Of a stretch of DNA of 64,000 nucleotides, positions 22,130 to 36,300 are shown in pieces. The translations under genes and the position numbers were made by a program. The notes under the pieces are model-generated. The model searched no databases, had not been told where the DNA came from, and saw only the letters and a list, made by a program, of their open reading frames with translations. Position 1 is the stretch's first letter; every line of letters starts with the position of its first letter. Location: NCBI GenBank assembly GCA_022457155.1, contig JAJGOT010000364.1, positions 236,001-300,000 on the forward strand, written 5' to 3'. The stretch is from Cladopsammia gracilis (Eukaryota > Cnidaria > Anthozoa > Scleractinia > Dendrophylliidae).

Positions 22130-23423
22130 ATTTCTTTCTTCTTCGGACTGAACATTATGAAAGTGACGTACTGTATTTTTATTTTTTTGCATTTGTCAAA
22201 AATCCTTACGTTTAATTTAAAAAAATATATATTGAACCATGACAGAGTGAAACCATAAGTTTACCGCAATATTGCGTTGTGTGTTAGCATTTCAAATTCA
22301 CGGGTTGGCTCCAAGGAGCCTTTGATTAATCTCCAGAGGTTGGCATCTCTGTAAACAAGTTGGGGGAAGGGGGGGGGGGGGAGTTAACAGGGAAGTCAGG
22401 CTGTAAAATGATGTGACCACATAAATGGAATGAATATAAGAACAAGCCAATACAGCATCAATATATTACAAAATGCTTACTGTAATAATCTCACAACTTC
22501 TCAGTCAATATATTGCTTGCATCCATTTGAACACTGATTTGTTTAGGCCATTCACAATTCTTCAGTCATTTCTACACACAAAAGGAAAATAATCCATTCA
22601 TTTTAACACAGGGATTATACAATTGTTTGCGTAATTGATGAAACACATTCACTAACAAAAGAAGCTTGTAATTTATGAGCGGGCGATCCATGTTAAAGAA
22701 TCTTCATACAGCTTATCAAATGTTCTGCTGTCGTGCGTTTTCACACAGCTCAATACAGTTGTAACTGAAGTAGACCATCCCAATCGAACGAAGAAACAAC
22801 TATCAAGGCTCTTTGAAATACAGAACAGCCAAAGGCGTTGCAAAACCATTAAAAGTACGGGTTTTCAATAATTTATACTGTTTTCATAAAGCCTTCACAG
22901 TTGTTTTACCTGCATGCGCACGCTGGTTATCGTCATGTTGAGCCACTCGTTTTATTTGATGCTATTTAACTTAAAAAAAACATACTCTTCTTATTGTAAA
23001 GCAATCTTACCTTTCAAAAGCAGCTTCATTTCCGAAAATGTCACAACACAACAGAAAGTGGGAGGAAATCAACCATGAAACATTTTTCATTCAAACCCAA
23101 ATATCACGAATCAATCAACCGTTTGTGTCCCAGATGCCCGCTTCGCTTCTCAGTTGCTTATCGCGTCAGATATTTCCAGTAAAAGCAGTCACGAACGCTA
23201 CTGCTTGAAATCTTTCGAGAAATGCGCTGTTTTGTTGAGCAAAAAGAGCAGGTAACAGCCTTTTCAAGAGCAGCGCCTTGTCAAGTCAAGCACATGGCGG
23301 GAAGGTTCAGAAGACGTTATGTGTCACGTACGTCATGTCAGATGACGAGAGGATTTGCGCGTACCCCCAGGATTTTGGAAAGAAGGGGAGGTGGCTGAGC
23401 CCCCCTCCTTTCCGCGGCCGCAA
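22130..23423. other. Intergenic sequence with nothing recognised
   Basis: AT-rich sequence between genes A and B with a G-run at about 22364-22381. No coding exon or inverted repeat was seen. Confidence 0.5.
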
Positions 23424-23427
23424 CCCT

Positions 23428-23663
23428 GGGCACAGGCGGCCCAAGCTCACTATATGAGCGGTATTGTGTTACAAAGATTCGCCCCGAGGAGCAAGCAAAC
23501 AACAAAGAATACAACACAGCAACAGGGTAAGTCAATTTTATTCACATAAGATTCGAATTTTTAAGTTTTGAAGCAAAACCGTTGCGTTCCCATACAAACC
23601 TTTATAAATCGAATCTTTGTAACACAATACCGCTCATATAGTGAGCTTGGGCCACCTGTGCCC
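23428..23663. repeat. Inverted repeat, arms of about 54 bp
   Basis: The left arm (23428-23481) runs from GGCACAGG through CTCACTATATGAGCGG to GATTCG. The right arm (23610-23663) is its complement with a few changes. The loop is about 128 bp. A direct relative of the CCAAGCTCACTATATGAGC unit elsewhere in the window was not found. Confidence 0.85.
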
Positions 23664-24860
23664 TCGGTTCCCATTTTAGTACTTGCCTCGAAAAGCTTTT
23701 TTCAACTCAAATTTCCTGTTAAGGGTCCCGAAGGAAGACATCCGCTAGTAACAAACATATGTTCATTTTGACAAATACAAGTTGTCCCAGGCAACTGGCT
23801 TACTTTATTCAAAGTCTATAGCGCCTACACAAGAGGATTGGTTGCAAGGCTGTGTCCAAGTCTCCAGAGTGTGCAATCAAGAGGATTTGTTGCAGGGGCA
23901 GTCCGACTTGTCAAGAGTTTTAATTGATAATTTGGTGGTGGGAATTTGTCCCACTCTCTCAGTACTGCATGTGTACACACGAGGGACAATTTGAGAGTGA
24001 AGTCAATGGGACATTTTTAGGTACCCTGGTTTTAGAGATATCCTTCTAGAGCGCGTTGCGCCTTTCAGTGTCACAGTTTCACCGCTCGCACGAGGTAGTT
24101 TCTATTCCGCCTGATCACAGGCCCCTGGTAATTCTTGCAGTCAAATTTACTCCAGCTTCAATTCTCTTATTTCTCCCTCTGCGATGGGGGAGTTCAGCTT
24201 TGGGGGTGGCGAGGAAGATGGAGAAAGAAAGACTCCCAATTTCCTCTGTAAATTTCCTCTACCTACAGAGAACTATCCACCAAAGTTATTGTGAGTCGGT
24301 TTTCTAAAAATCCTTAATGTTCCTACACCGAATCTATTGGAGTGTAAAAAAATAATTGCTCACACAATGATCCAGTTTTGTCAACAGTTTCGCGGTGTGG
24401 GCCCACCTGTGCAACTACTCAGTAGAAATGGAACAAAACATAAGACTGAGTTTGTTTTATTTATCACTTATTTTTCTAAAAGCAAATGAGAATCTTACTG
24501 CCACTGAATACATGTCAAATGTTCCCTTATACTGCAATCTCGGACGGAATAAAATGAGAAATAAGACCTTCCCTCCCTCCCCCCTAACCCGACGGCGAAA
24601 ACCAAAACACGCCATTTTTTTACCATCATTGAACGGCGGGGAAAGGGAAGTCTTAATTTTTCATTTGAAATTTCCAAGATTGTAGCTACTCATCTTTTTC
24701 TTCTCTAGAACGTTAAGAAAACTTATAACCAATTAATGCAAGTCTGATGCAAGCTTTTAGAATTACCATTTCCAGTAGTTGAGGTAACTCAATTTAACAT
24801 CTACCTCTGCGGCCACAAACTAACATTGTTTTTACTTGCTAAAACTACTTGAATCGACAA
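23664..24860. other. Intergenic sequence with nothing recognised
   Basis: Several short open stretches exist but none has a domain or splice structure I can support. Confidence 0.45.
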
Positions 24861-24861
24861 G

Positions 24862-25623
24862 GGCGTAGCCAGGGGAGGGTTCCATGGGTTCCGGACCCCC
24901 CCCCCCCCCCCCCCGTGACTGCTGGTCATAGCATATTTTCAAAAGGAAAACATGACCGGAGCCCCCCTGTCCGCCTTAGCAGATCTTCGCTTCTTAAGAA
25001 GAGAAAAATAAAGAAATATATAGAATCATCATGCGACATCACGTCTGCTGTACACGTTCGACGTACTATATTAATGAAAGACATCAATAAGTTGCCACGT
25101 ATCCAGCGTGGTGACCCGATGGTACGTCGAACGTGGACAGCAGACGTGATGTCGCATGATGATTCTATATGTTCCAACACGTTCTTGGCTTCGACACACA
25201 GGATAATAAAGAAATATATCCATGTTTTTTCGTTTGCTTTTGGCTGCCTGATTATTCTGATAGGCTTTTCCCAAAGGGCTTTTCAGCAAAGGGCTTTTCA
25301 GAACAATTCACAATGGAAGTGATAAAATATATATTAATATATAAAAGCTAAGGAAACAACGTATCAACAACGTTCCTTAATGAAGTAATGTATGTATAAA
25401 TATATATAAACAAGTAAAAAAGCAGCCTACACAATTAAGAATTCATCGAGCAATTTGCCTAAGAAAGCCGCCTTTTTTCATGTCAAACTACTTTAAAATG
25501 CACGAGATGCAGTCTCAGACGACCTAATTTTTGAAAGCTCGCAACCTACAGCACTAGTAAAATCGCGCCCTCGCCGCTCTCGCGAGCTTTGGACCTGCTC
25601 CTCTTGAAAATGCTGGCTACGCC
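24862..25623. mobile_element. Inverted-repeat DNA element with internal hairpin and C-run
   Basis: Ends GGCGTAGCCAG and CTGGCTACGCC. A C-run of about 18 lies at 24896-24914. An internal inverted repeat has 48-bp arms (25017-25066 and 25122-25170; GAATCATCATGCGACATCAC and complement, one mismatch seen). An (AT)-rich block lies at 25320-25410. No transposase. Confidence 0.6.
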
Positions 25624-25774
25624 GATGATCGAGGTGCCCTTTGGTTTAAAGGTCCTAAAGATATACGAGTCTACAAGACTGAATTCAGTTCCAGTTCTAG
25701 TTCGATTTTCTATACCATTCATTCAAAGGAAATGAATTTTTGTTAACCCTAAAACAGTTCAAGTGAACGTCAGT

Positions 25775-25922
25775 GGCTTCATAGCTCAGTTGGTAGAGCA
25801 TCGCACCGGTATCGCGAGGTCACGGGTTCGAACCCCGTTGAAGTCCTGAATTTTTTTCAGGCTTCTTTTCGCAATTGCTTAAATTGCGTTCACAACTGCG
25901 AGGATCATTCTTCATTTGATGA
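25775..25922 (+). repeat. tRNA-Thr-derived SINE
   Basis: The 72-nt head (25775-25846) folds as a tRNA. Acceptor GGCTTCA pairs with TGAAGTC, the D arm is GCTC..GAGC, the anticodon loop CCGGTAT gives anticodon GGT (Thr), and the T arm is ACGGG/CCCGT. One mismatch sits at the base of the anticodon stem. A fixed tail follows (CTGAATTTTTTTCAGGCTTC, then GCAATTGCTTAAATTGCG) and is shared with 26424-26573, so this is a SINE and not a free tRNA gene. Confidence 0.8.
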
Positions 25923-26423
25923 CTTTGATTTCATTTCCGCAGTTCAAAAACACATTAATAATTCATGACCATATCAGCCAATCACACGACGCAAATCGAT
26001 CACGTGTATGAGCCTTTATTCCTAGCGGCTTTGATTTCAGTCACAGGGGAGTGCGGGGCTGAATGGGCAAACAATGCAATTATCGCTGAATTTTTAATGG
26101 AAATGATTTTAAAATTACCGTGATATTTATATTAAGATAAGAAGTAATCTTTATATAAAGATTACTAATATGGGTAGTAATTGTTCAGGATTCTTAGTGC
26201 AACAAATGGTGACTTTAATATTTTTGTGCAGTACTGTTTTACGAAATCTGGTCTTTCGCCATTCTATTTGGAATCTTCTCAATAAAACAAACACCAACAG
26301 TTTAACAAGTGAGCCGTTATTTGAATGACACCAGCGCCCTCGTGTAAATTGCCAGGTAAGCGACTGGTTTGCAGATGCAAGCTACTTATTTCTACTCGTT
26401 CTCTACCTCTGAAAGAGAGCATC

Positions 26424-26573
26424 GCACCGGTAGCTCAGTTGGTAGAGCATCGCACCGGTATCGCGAGATCACGGGTTCGAACCCCGTTGAAGTCCTGAAT
26501 TTTTTTTTCAGGTTTGTTTTCGCAATTGCTTAAATTGCGTTCACAACTGCGAGGATCATTCTTCATTTGGAAT
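26424..26573 (+). repeat. tRNA-Thr-derived SINE, second copy
   Basis: Same family as 25775-25922, nearly identical from GGTAGCTCAGTTGGTAGAGC to the end of the tail. The first few bases of the acceptor stem differ (GCATCGCACC in place of GGCTTCA), so this copy could not fold into a full tRNA. Confidence 0.8.
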
Positions 26574-27247
26574 TGATATCGTTACTAAACTGAAAAGATT
26601 CATCGTCGTTTTAAAAGTATTAAAGATAAAAGATAAAAGATAAAATCAGTTTTCACGTTTACGACTTTTGTATGACTTTGAAAAACGGTTTCCCTGAGTG
26701 TTCGCGATTTGTCTGAAACTGAGGATCAAAACAAACTTTGCTCGTTTTCCCGCTAACATATCCCGAAGATGGTAAGAGACATGTTCACCTGTCAGAAGAT
26801 GCTAGAAAACGAGTGTCGTCAAAGAGAATAGCTATTTGCTTTGTTCTGCGTGTTCGCCTAGACCAACCAGAAACCGCACGCGTTTAAGCATCCGCTCGCC
26901 AAACCAATCGAATTCCTTCTTTCCAGTTTGTTTGTTGGTTGTGTTCAAGCGTAATCATTTTAAGGTCATACAAAAATCGCTCTATGTTTCGTTAATACAG
27001 TTTATCTATTGAGACTGGGATCGACTGGCGTAAGAACAGCTTAGACACCAGTGTCCGTATGAGCTCCGCTCTCACATTTGTACATGATTTTTGTCCGTCT
27101 ATAACTAAAATCTTCCCCTTAATAACGCATAAACTAACCCAAAAAATAACTCCAGTAAATTGAGAGTCTAAATCTCTGCCTGATGAGTGTTCCAGAAACA
27201 CGAAAGACCGAGTGGCATTAATATAAAGAGTCTCTCAGCTCATTGGT
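26574..27247. other. 3' flank of gene A, nothing recognised
   Basis: Downstream of the gene A stop on the minus strand. It should contain the 3' UTR. I found no canonical AATAAA on the minus strand here. A short (AAAGAT)n-like run is at 26620-26645. Confidence 0.4.
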
Positions 27248-27396
27248 TCATCGTTTCTTCCTCTTATGCTTTCGCCGCTTTTTTGGTACATCCTGGTTTA
27301 TTGCTCGGATGCCGTCTTCTTCTTCTTCCTTGACGTCTTCAAGATCTTCCGTCTCTTCTTCCTCCTTGTGTTCAGCTGTCAACGAGTCTGTTTTTA
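27248..27396 (-). CDS. Gene A last coding exon: acidic then basic tail
   Basis: The acceptor TTTTTCCTATAG precedes 27396. Joined in phase 1 it reads VKTDSLTAEH, then a Glu/Asp-rich run, then DVPKKRRKHKRKKR and TGA. The basic run looks like a nuclear localisation signal, which is inference. No AATAAA was seen close downstream. Confidence 0.7.
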
Positions 27397-30300
27397 CTAT
27401 AGGAAAAAGAAAAGGTTTCAGTATGACCTACCTACCATTAATCGATAAAATGAAGCTACTAACTGTATATAAGTGAATTTTTGTTGGCTATGATACTTGC
27501 TTTTGTTTCGCACATGAATAAGATCAACCGCACCAACAAAATTTTAAAATGCTGGATCTCCAAAGCAATGTAATGTGTTGACTTGAAAGTTTGTATGCGA
27601 TTACTATTGCTGATATGAAGAATTTGTTAAGAAGGGCTGTGTAGAATAAGCTGTTTGGATTTCAGAATTTTTATGAAGTCAGGTGTAAACGAAGAATTTA
27701 GGACCCTATCGCAGACGAAGTCAGCATTTATCCACACACTGAATAAACAAAAACCATGGTGCGTTGGCAAATCTACCAGGAGCTAATAAACTGGTAATTG
27801 AAAATTAATGTGGTCACCATAAGATCCTCATGCAGAAGTCAGTTAGGGCCGATTTACACGGTACAACTTTGTCGCATGCGACACGCTTAAAAAACATGCT
27901 TACGACATGCTTACAACAGGAATTACTCCGTGTAAATCAACTCAAGTCATGTCGTAAGCATGCCGTAAGCGTGTCGCATGCAACAAAGTTGTAACATGTA
28001 AATCGGCTCTTATAGTTGTTCGCCTAGGATATATTAATTTGATAATAAGCCACTGAAAGTCGTACTCTAATCAAGATACGACGGGGGATTCAAAATAAGC
28101 TAGCTTAAAAGTCCGTGCCTAAAAAAAAAAAACAGAAAATTACATAACAAATTAACCCAGAGGAAACGATAATCATTTCGGGGCTCGAGGTACTGCCAAA
28201 ATACCTTGTTCCAAAAGTTGGAAAATCTCTTGCAGTCCAACTTCTAGTTCTTTTACAGCGCTCATAAGCGAACTGGTATTTGTCCAATTCAGGGAAGACT
28301 CAATGGTCTGCACTTCAGTCTTTACAGTAGAATGAGTCGTTTCTAATCGTTCCAAATCAAATGCAACATCCTCCATTCGGCTTTTGAGGCCGGATGAGGA
28401 AATATCTTCTACCACTGTGTGTAGCTCGTCTACTTTCATCAAACAGGGATGGATTTCTGCCAAGTAGAGCTCTTTGTACCGCTGGAATTCTTGTTCTTTT
28501 TGGAAATGGGATTGTGATTTTTTGTGGGCTTCTGCAGTCTCGATCTCTTCGTCTGGTAAAGTTCCTTTCGGTTGTTGGCTATTTTCTTGAAAGTCTTCTA
28601 AAACAAGAAAGGGGAAAAAAGGAAAAAATAATAATTTAGCGCTCTAGCGAGCTAGAGGATGAGCCGATAAATTGGCGTACGGATAGACGAATAAATGGAC
28701 GGATGGATAGCAGGATGGATGAATTGATGAGATTGACTAACACGCGGCTAATGTGATTAATTTACTCTGTTATGAATCGGTTTAACTCTTTGCAGCCTAA
28801 ATTAATTTTCTTTAATTTAGGAAATTTCTAGTCATAAATACTAAAAAATGGATTGAAAATTATTTACTGCAGACACCATTCTGAAACTAACACATTATAT
28901 TATCAGGTAAAAGAGGTACATTTTAAGATGTTCAGAAAAAATAGTGACTTTAATTGACACCTGTCAAATTATGTTTAATATTAACAATTATATGAGGCAA
29001 TGAAAAAAAGTCAGTCATTGCAGTGTTGTGGCTCCTTTAGTTTTTAAATGAAAATTCTGAAATGCTGACAAAACTATAAAATCACGATCGAAAGAAACTT
29101 ATACAACCGAGAGAGGCCTGGGAACTAAAAATAGTAAGTCCGCTGATTGAATGTTAGTGATTGCGTCCGCCGTACGATATATCGTACACTGGGCGTCAAA
29201 GGGTTAAGGGTTTTAAAAAGCCAATCAGTTAACGAATTAGAAGGATCCTAGTAGCATTTTACGTACAAGGGAGGGCAGAAACAAACAATCAAAATAGTTT
29301 TACCTTCATTATCCTCATGACTTATGGGCGGCTGATAATCATCAGTTGATGCTTTAAAGAAGTTTGTTCCGCAGATTCCACAAGCAGACGAGTCAACTTT
29401 AAACCGGGAAAAATGATCATAGGACACATTTTGCTCCTCGATAGATTTCAACCTCATTAACTTTGTATCTTGCAAGGCTTTCGCGAGAAGATAGATTTTC
29501 TCCCCCAGCTTCCTTCTTCTGTACAACCTTTGCATAGTCGTAACAGTCACCTCTAATCGAGCGTTCTCTTTCTCCCTTAATTCTACGTCTGTGTACTTCA
29601 CTTCCATTCTCTCTACTGTGGCTTCAAGATCTTCTCTTTCTGAATCGACGTCCTCTGAATCAACTGCTTCGTCATATTGAGGGGCCTCTGCTTGAACTTG
29701 TCGTTCATCCTGTTTTAAATTTTCACGTATGATGGATGTATCGGTGTGAAATCTTTCAGGATAACCGTTTGGATTAGGTGATGGCCCATCATACCAAAGT
29801 TTACCGTTATCACGATCCCAGCGAAGGTCATACAATACTTCACCTCGACTTTGCAGAAACTTCTTCATTATTTCCATGATGTCACGATAGCCTTTTGCTC
29901 GTTGGATTTCCACTAATACGTTTTTGATGCGGCTTGGTAAACCAGGGTTAGGTTTGAGATTTAAGATTTTTCTCAGCATAGCGCCTTCCACGGAATTAGA
30001 AATTCCTTTTCCACAATTGCAGAGCATTGTAAGGAAGAGTACCAGGCTTCTTTCAGCTTCCCCTGAAGCGCTGTACGTTGGAGTGTCATCTGAGCTCAGG
30101 GCGTCTCCTAAAACGTCAAAGAAGGGAGCCAACTCACCACATGTCAACTTCACCGTGTAGTTCAAAATCGAACAGATGTTGTTGAACAGTCTCAGTTTAT
30201 CTGCTTCTTGGCTTGCATTATTCTCAACAGCTTCGTATAATGAGAAGGTGCCGGCCTCAACGCTTGGACTGAAGTTAACGTTATCCCAGAACCTTACCAT

Positions 30301-33300
30301 GGTTAAGTAGCTTCCTGGCAGACAAATCGGGTATCGGTGGGATGTACACAGCTTGGTATACAGTGCAAGGCAGGCAGTCAACTGGTGCTCTAAAATCATA
30401 ACGGTGTTAGCAATTGATGGATACACCATACGATTTCGCTTGGCTGTGAAGGTGAGAAAACGTCTTATGATGAAGTGAGCTGCGTTTTCCACATTACCAT
30501 GTACGTACAACCTCTTCTTGCCGTACTCCCACCATTGAAGATAGCTTTCGTAACGACCGTTTTGGATAACCATTCCATTCCTCACTGGGTGAGAATCCTT
30601 ACGTTTCGACGTTTTTGCCTTGTTCTGAAACTCATTTTCTTCTTCGCAAATCCATTTCACCATATCTGAAGCAGAATCAATCAATTGCAGAGAGGATGAT
30701 ACTTTCAGAAAGTTGTTTGTGTCTGAGCGTCGTTTTTCTTCGGCCGTTGCCTTCCATAAGTAACGAGCAAATTGTAAAATTCGCTTTTTCACCACTTCAT
30801 TTCTTCTGATGCTGTGAACTTGCTTCCGTGTGAGTTGAAATCTTCGATAACCAGAGGAAGGAAACAAAAAATTGTAAAAATGCTGGCACGCGTGGAAGTC
30901 TTGGAAGTCCTGAACAATTAACAGGGAAGCATCTTTTCCAACTTTGTTCGCTTTCATCATCGAAATACTTTGTTGGACAACTGATTCCAAATATATGAAA
31001 TTGAACAAAGCATTGAAGCGTTTGTTAAAAAGCTCTCTGGAATCTTCTTGCTGGTGGGCAGAGCTTGAACTTGGGCATGTTGCTTCCTCTTTCAACTTTA
31101 TGCATACAGTGTTTTCCAACATCTTACGAATCATTGCAATGAAGGTAACGGAAAAATTAATGAGAAAGCGTCCTATCTTCTGGTGGGCCTGATCTGTGTC
31201 GATCGTCGCCTCAGTTTTAGAAGCATTGCTTTGGATTAATTCAGGATCTACAATGGAGAACCTCCCACCACGTTTGCAAAAATATACTTTTTTATGCACA
31301 ACGTCGGTTGTAAAAAGTCCGAAATGCTCTTCACACCTATTTACTTCTTGTTGCTCCGCAACAGGAAGCTGACCAACAGGCTTGTACAAGAGGGTAACAA
31401 GTCGTAGTAACCTCTCTAAGGCTAGTACAGTTATTTGTTGATTGAAGTGTTCTGGAGGCGAGTTACTTGTGATCTCCAGCAGTTTGGCTATGCTTTCTAC
31501 TTCGCCACAGCAGTTTTTACATTTGTAGAACAATTTTATAGCTTCGTTTATCTTCTGTTTCTCCTTTGATAACCTTCCAAGCATTAGTAATGCTTCTGCT
31601 TGACCATTGGTGTCATGACACTCCTGGTACCTCTTAAGGGCAGCTTCAAGAATCCGTGAAGTGTTTTCACCAATATTAGTTGTGCGAGCTTGTGACATTA
31701 AACAATCACCCGCAAACTTGGGATCGCGAGAATATTTCACTGCTTCGTGAAACCTGCCTTCGTCTCTTAGAAGTCGGGCAGCTTCGTCTCTTCTTCCTAC
31801 CTTTTCCATAACTGTAGCTGCCTCAATAATGCATCCACGTTTCTTCAAAAATGTAATGCGGTCAGTGGTGGATGGGAGATGCTGGAGGACTTTTTCCATT
31901 TCTTCTATGTTTCCTCGTTTGAAATGCTGGTCTGCCAGTTGGTGACGCAACCTTTCGACAGTACGAGTCGACCTTGGTGGGATGATTCCGTGTCGCCCCT
32001 CTAAATCGCCACTTGAAGAAAGTTTGTAACGCTCAAGGGCATTTAAAGCTTCATCAGTGTGACCTGCAAGACACAAGATCTCGATGGCATCACGGTAGTT
32101 GTTCTGGGATTCATAACATCTGCTTGCTTCCAGTGGAAATCCTTCCTTCTTGAAGAGTCGGGCAGCATCCTGATACTAAAAAAACAAAGACAATAGTTGC
32201 CATGCTATTAAAAATTTTACGGACAATACTTTTGTAGATGTTTGTTTTGGTCAGGCCTATTCTTTCGTCTTGCGGGACCATGAGCAGAGGTCTGATCAGA
32301 GGTTTTGAAAGTATGTAGTTATTGGCTGCACGTAAAGTAAAGTTTATTTTGGCTAAGTCAAGTTAGTATCTTTTTCAGTATGGTAGATAGTAGCTCTTCC
32401 TATTCGCTTATGGTTTTGTAAAAAAATTAAAATCACATATGCCAACAACTTCGCTACAAGCACATGAATATGACTATGAAAATTAATATTTACCTTTCCT
32501 GTTTTTTCGTAAAGCTTGGCCAACAGTAGCCATTCTCGCGCATTGTTAAGGCAAATCTCAGCTTCGTCACACATGTCGCATTGCAAGAAGCTCTCAGCGG
32601 CACGGAGGAACTCATCCCACATCTGTTGGCGGTTCACGGAGCGTAGCTTGATGGCCTCCGCTGCCTGCTGTTGTGCTTGACTTTTCTGGAGCATTAACGT
32701 GTCACCAGCAAACGTGAAACACTGGATCGCTGCTCCCCACAATCTTTTCTTGTAGAAGCGCATGCCTCCTTTTCGCCACTCTTCTGGTGTTGATTTAACA
32801 GCAAACATGCTTCCCAGTTGATCTGTTCCCCGCTCCTTATCTTCTAGAGCAACGTCTTGAACCAACCCCAGTCTACGGAAATATTCGAACACGGGTGCTC
32901 GGGCTTCCTTGTCTTCATCGAAGAACCAAACATTCACCCTCGCTCGAGTGATTGCAGTGTACAAATACTTGAACTCAGAATCGAGCACTTTGTGCTTTTC
33001 GGGATCAAATTGAAGGGGACGCGAGTATTGCACATTAGCGCTTTCCTCGGTTATCTCCGTCAGCCCGGTTGAGATTGATTCGTTCGTCACGTTTTGCTCC
33101 TCCACAAAACTCGTGACAACTCTCCATTCTTTCCCAGCCTGGCATAAGAAAAACCAATGCAGGACTGTAAAGAAGGTATCAATTTGAAGTTTGGTATGTG
33201 TAAGAAAACATGAGTTTCGATTTAGTTACAGTATGATTTTTGATGGAAAGTAAAATGGCAAAGCTAAAAGATAATAATAATTAAACCACATTTCTACAAG

Positions 33301-36300
33301 ATAACCACTTCATTTTTCCATCCATGCCAAAGAGCTTTCAGTTGCCATTAATTTCTATATTTACAAATTTCAACTATGTACCGAATGCGTTGCTAAATAC
33401 TCTGTATGACACGATTATAAGAAATTCATTCCGGCAGCCCCCTTATCTATCACAAAAATATAATGTCTCAACAGTTGTTTGTTATCGAATGCACTTCAAG
33501 GAATGTGACTATTTTACCTGAGAGTCTTTGAAGAAGTTGTAAATCAAGACATCGTCAAACTCCAATCCCTTTGCTTCATAGATGGTCATCACAAGTCCCT
33601 GCTTCAGTTCCTCTGGCATTGCATCCCTTGCCTCGTTGGATGCCACAAGAACTACTTGGTGGGCTCCAAATTCAATTCTCGAAGACTGTCGCTGATTTCC
33701 TTGAAGGAGTAAGGCGAGGTCTGTGGGACTGCATAACTCCAACAGCACAGGTCTAGGTCCCTCAAACAGACCTCGGTCTTTTTCTAGTTTGTCAAATGAC
33801 TGGCGAAAGTAACGGAACATCAGATTTACGACACTTGAGGCCAGGCGAAGAATCCCCGCGTGTGATCGATAGTTGTGTGTTAGCTGGTACAGTTTCTCTG
33901 GGACCCGGATAGAATTGTGACATTCCTCCTTAATCTCTACTGCTTCCTTGGCGTGGTGGAATAAAGTTTTTAGGTCTTCAAAGCGGAACGAAATTCCTCT
34001 CATGATGCTCTGCGCTGTGTCACCAGTAAAGAACAAGTCATTTGGAAAACGACAGCAGCGAATCAATAAAGATAACTCTGCTTGCGTGAAGTCTTGCGTT
34101 TCGTCCACGTAGAACTGGTGAACTGACCACTCGGGTGCAGGGATACTTTGTAGTCGTCGATGAATGTTAAAAACCAAGTCTGCTTCATCAAACATCCTAT
34201 TACGCAAAAGCTCTCGCTGGTACACAATGAACAGATCATACACCAGTTTTCTATTAGCGGAGAAGTGTGGTGCCTTTTTTCTACCCAGACACTCGTAGTC
34301 TTTAAGTGAAAGGACTCCCTTGTCGCTCATAAGGGCTTCAGCAGATCCTTTGATAAAGGATCTTATTTCTGTCCAAACCAAAGTTGGATGGTAGTCAATT
34401 TTCTCCTTTAAGGATTTCTTCATCTTTGGCCAAATCTCATTTTGAAAAACCTGGTACGTGATTTCTCTTCTTGGGTCCCTTTTGGGCTCTTTCCTTCTTT
34501 CGTCTGGTTCTTCGTTTTCATTTTCAGGTCCAGTTACTTCATCGCCTTCCTCGTCATCACTTTCATCATCTGAATCTGTAGCAGGAATAAATTGTAAATG
34601 GTTATCTTCTTCTCCCCATCCCTCAATTTTCCTTTCGAAGCTTCCATCGTCAGCACGCTTAAAGAACGTTTTGCCTGGAAGAGATGCATCCAGCATCAAA
34701 AGCCAGTCTCTTGAGTTCACAAAAAGCGGCCATTCCCCCTCAGCAACGTCCTGAATCTTTGTGGGAGTGGGTCGGTCCTCAAATTGTAGACGCTGTTCCG
34801 CTGCCGGACATCCTCGGCAAAGTTCTTTGAAGTTTTTTTCAACTTCGCTACAGAGAACAGTGTTCTTTGTCATGAATATTTGATGTAAGTGCTCGTACAT
34901 TTGAGGGCCGTTTATATCTTCAGGAATATAACCTTCACATTGAGATTTTTCCTGAGAAAGCTGAAAATAGGAATTGCCGTACGTACGATATTCTTCATCA
35001 TCCTGTATGGTTGAAACAATAGGAGAATCAGCATAGTCTTCAAATTCTTGACATTCAGTAGCCAGTGTTGTTCTGTCTTGGCCACATGCTCCCTGTTCAG
35101 ATGATCTTTGTAGGTTTTCTACTTCACCGTCGCGTTCAGTTGCTTCCAGAGGACGTACAAATTTTGGAATGTGGGGACCAGCAGTTACTGCCCTTTTCCA
35201 GTACCTTTGGAAATTATCCCATAGGCGGTAGAGACAACAGGTGGTTTTTCCCGTGCCACTGCGACCCAGGAGAATGATGGGAGCTGGTGGATCCGGACGG
35301 AGATTAACAATGGCGTGTTCAAGCTCTGTTATCTTGAAGGGAAAGTCAACCTTCGTAGAAGTATCACTCTCCAATATTGTTCTGACAAGCGCTGTGTTAA
35401 ACGAGTAGAACTTGAGAATGTGATATTCTTGGTCATTTGCACTCGCAGGTGGAAAGAAAATCTGGGACAAATCTTCACTTGTATGTGGTTTCTTTGGAGA
35501 TTCTTTCTTAACTGGTGGTTTGCTTGAGCGGTTCGGATCAGCTATTTCCGCGTACTTGTTGGGCAAGCATTCTCCTGATGGTGTGTTGTCGTTTCGAGAT
35601 TCCCCAGTGATGCCTTTAAGCCTCTTTTTTACGAGACAATCCATCCCTCGGTCATGTGACTTAACGATGTGTTCGATTGAGCGTTCAAGCTTGTCATGGT
35701 CCAACACAATGTCCCAAACTCGAATGATATCCGTGTAAATTCGAGTAGATTCGGGTTCGTCACTAAGCCTACCAGAAAAGGCAATAGTTTTCTCCCAGAG
35801 TATTCGCTGACCTTTGGTCAACTTTGACTCGTAAAGCTGGATACCCTCCTTCTTTGGGTTACCTTCTAGCCTTTTGCAAAGTGTCTTGCTCCATCTACCA
35901 TTGGCTAACATTCGTATTTTGTTAATAATCCGTCTCCGCATATTGTTGTCAACCTTTTTGCTTCTCATTATCTTCCACACTCGATCGGTACAGTCGACTT
36001 CCCAAGGAAGGTCCTCAAATGGAGATTGCGAGTCAATTTGAGCCTCCATTTCGTCATCGTCGATCTCGTGTTCGGCGGCATCAGTTTTGCTGTGGTCGTA
36101 TTCGGTAGGTTTTGGAACGATTTCGTCTTTCTGCTGTCCCTCGTCATGCTCCGTAATGTTGAGAGCTGTAGAAGACTCACCGAAAATATCATTGTCTTCT
36201 TGTTCTTCAGTTGCTTCCATTGGAACAAACGCAGCAGATGGTGACAAAGCATTTATCAGACGAGCAATACTTTCTCGTATGTGTGTTCTGCGTTGCTGTT

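Noticed and set aside
25775..25846. Functional tRNA-Thr gene
   Set aside because: The SINE tail and a second copy with the same tail at 26424 show it is the head of a SINE.
23300..27247. Additional host gene between genes A and B
   Set aside because: Short frames only, most inside SINEs or inverted-repeat elements; none shows a domain.
34458..34754. Ser-rich plus-strand frame
   Set aside because: Antisense of the acidic insert in the helicase exon.
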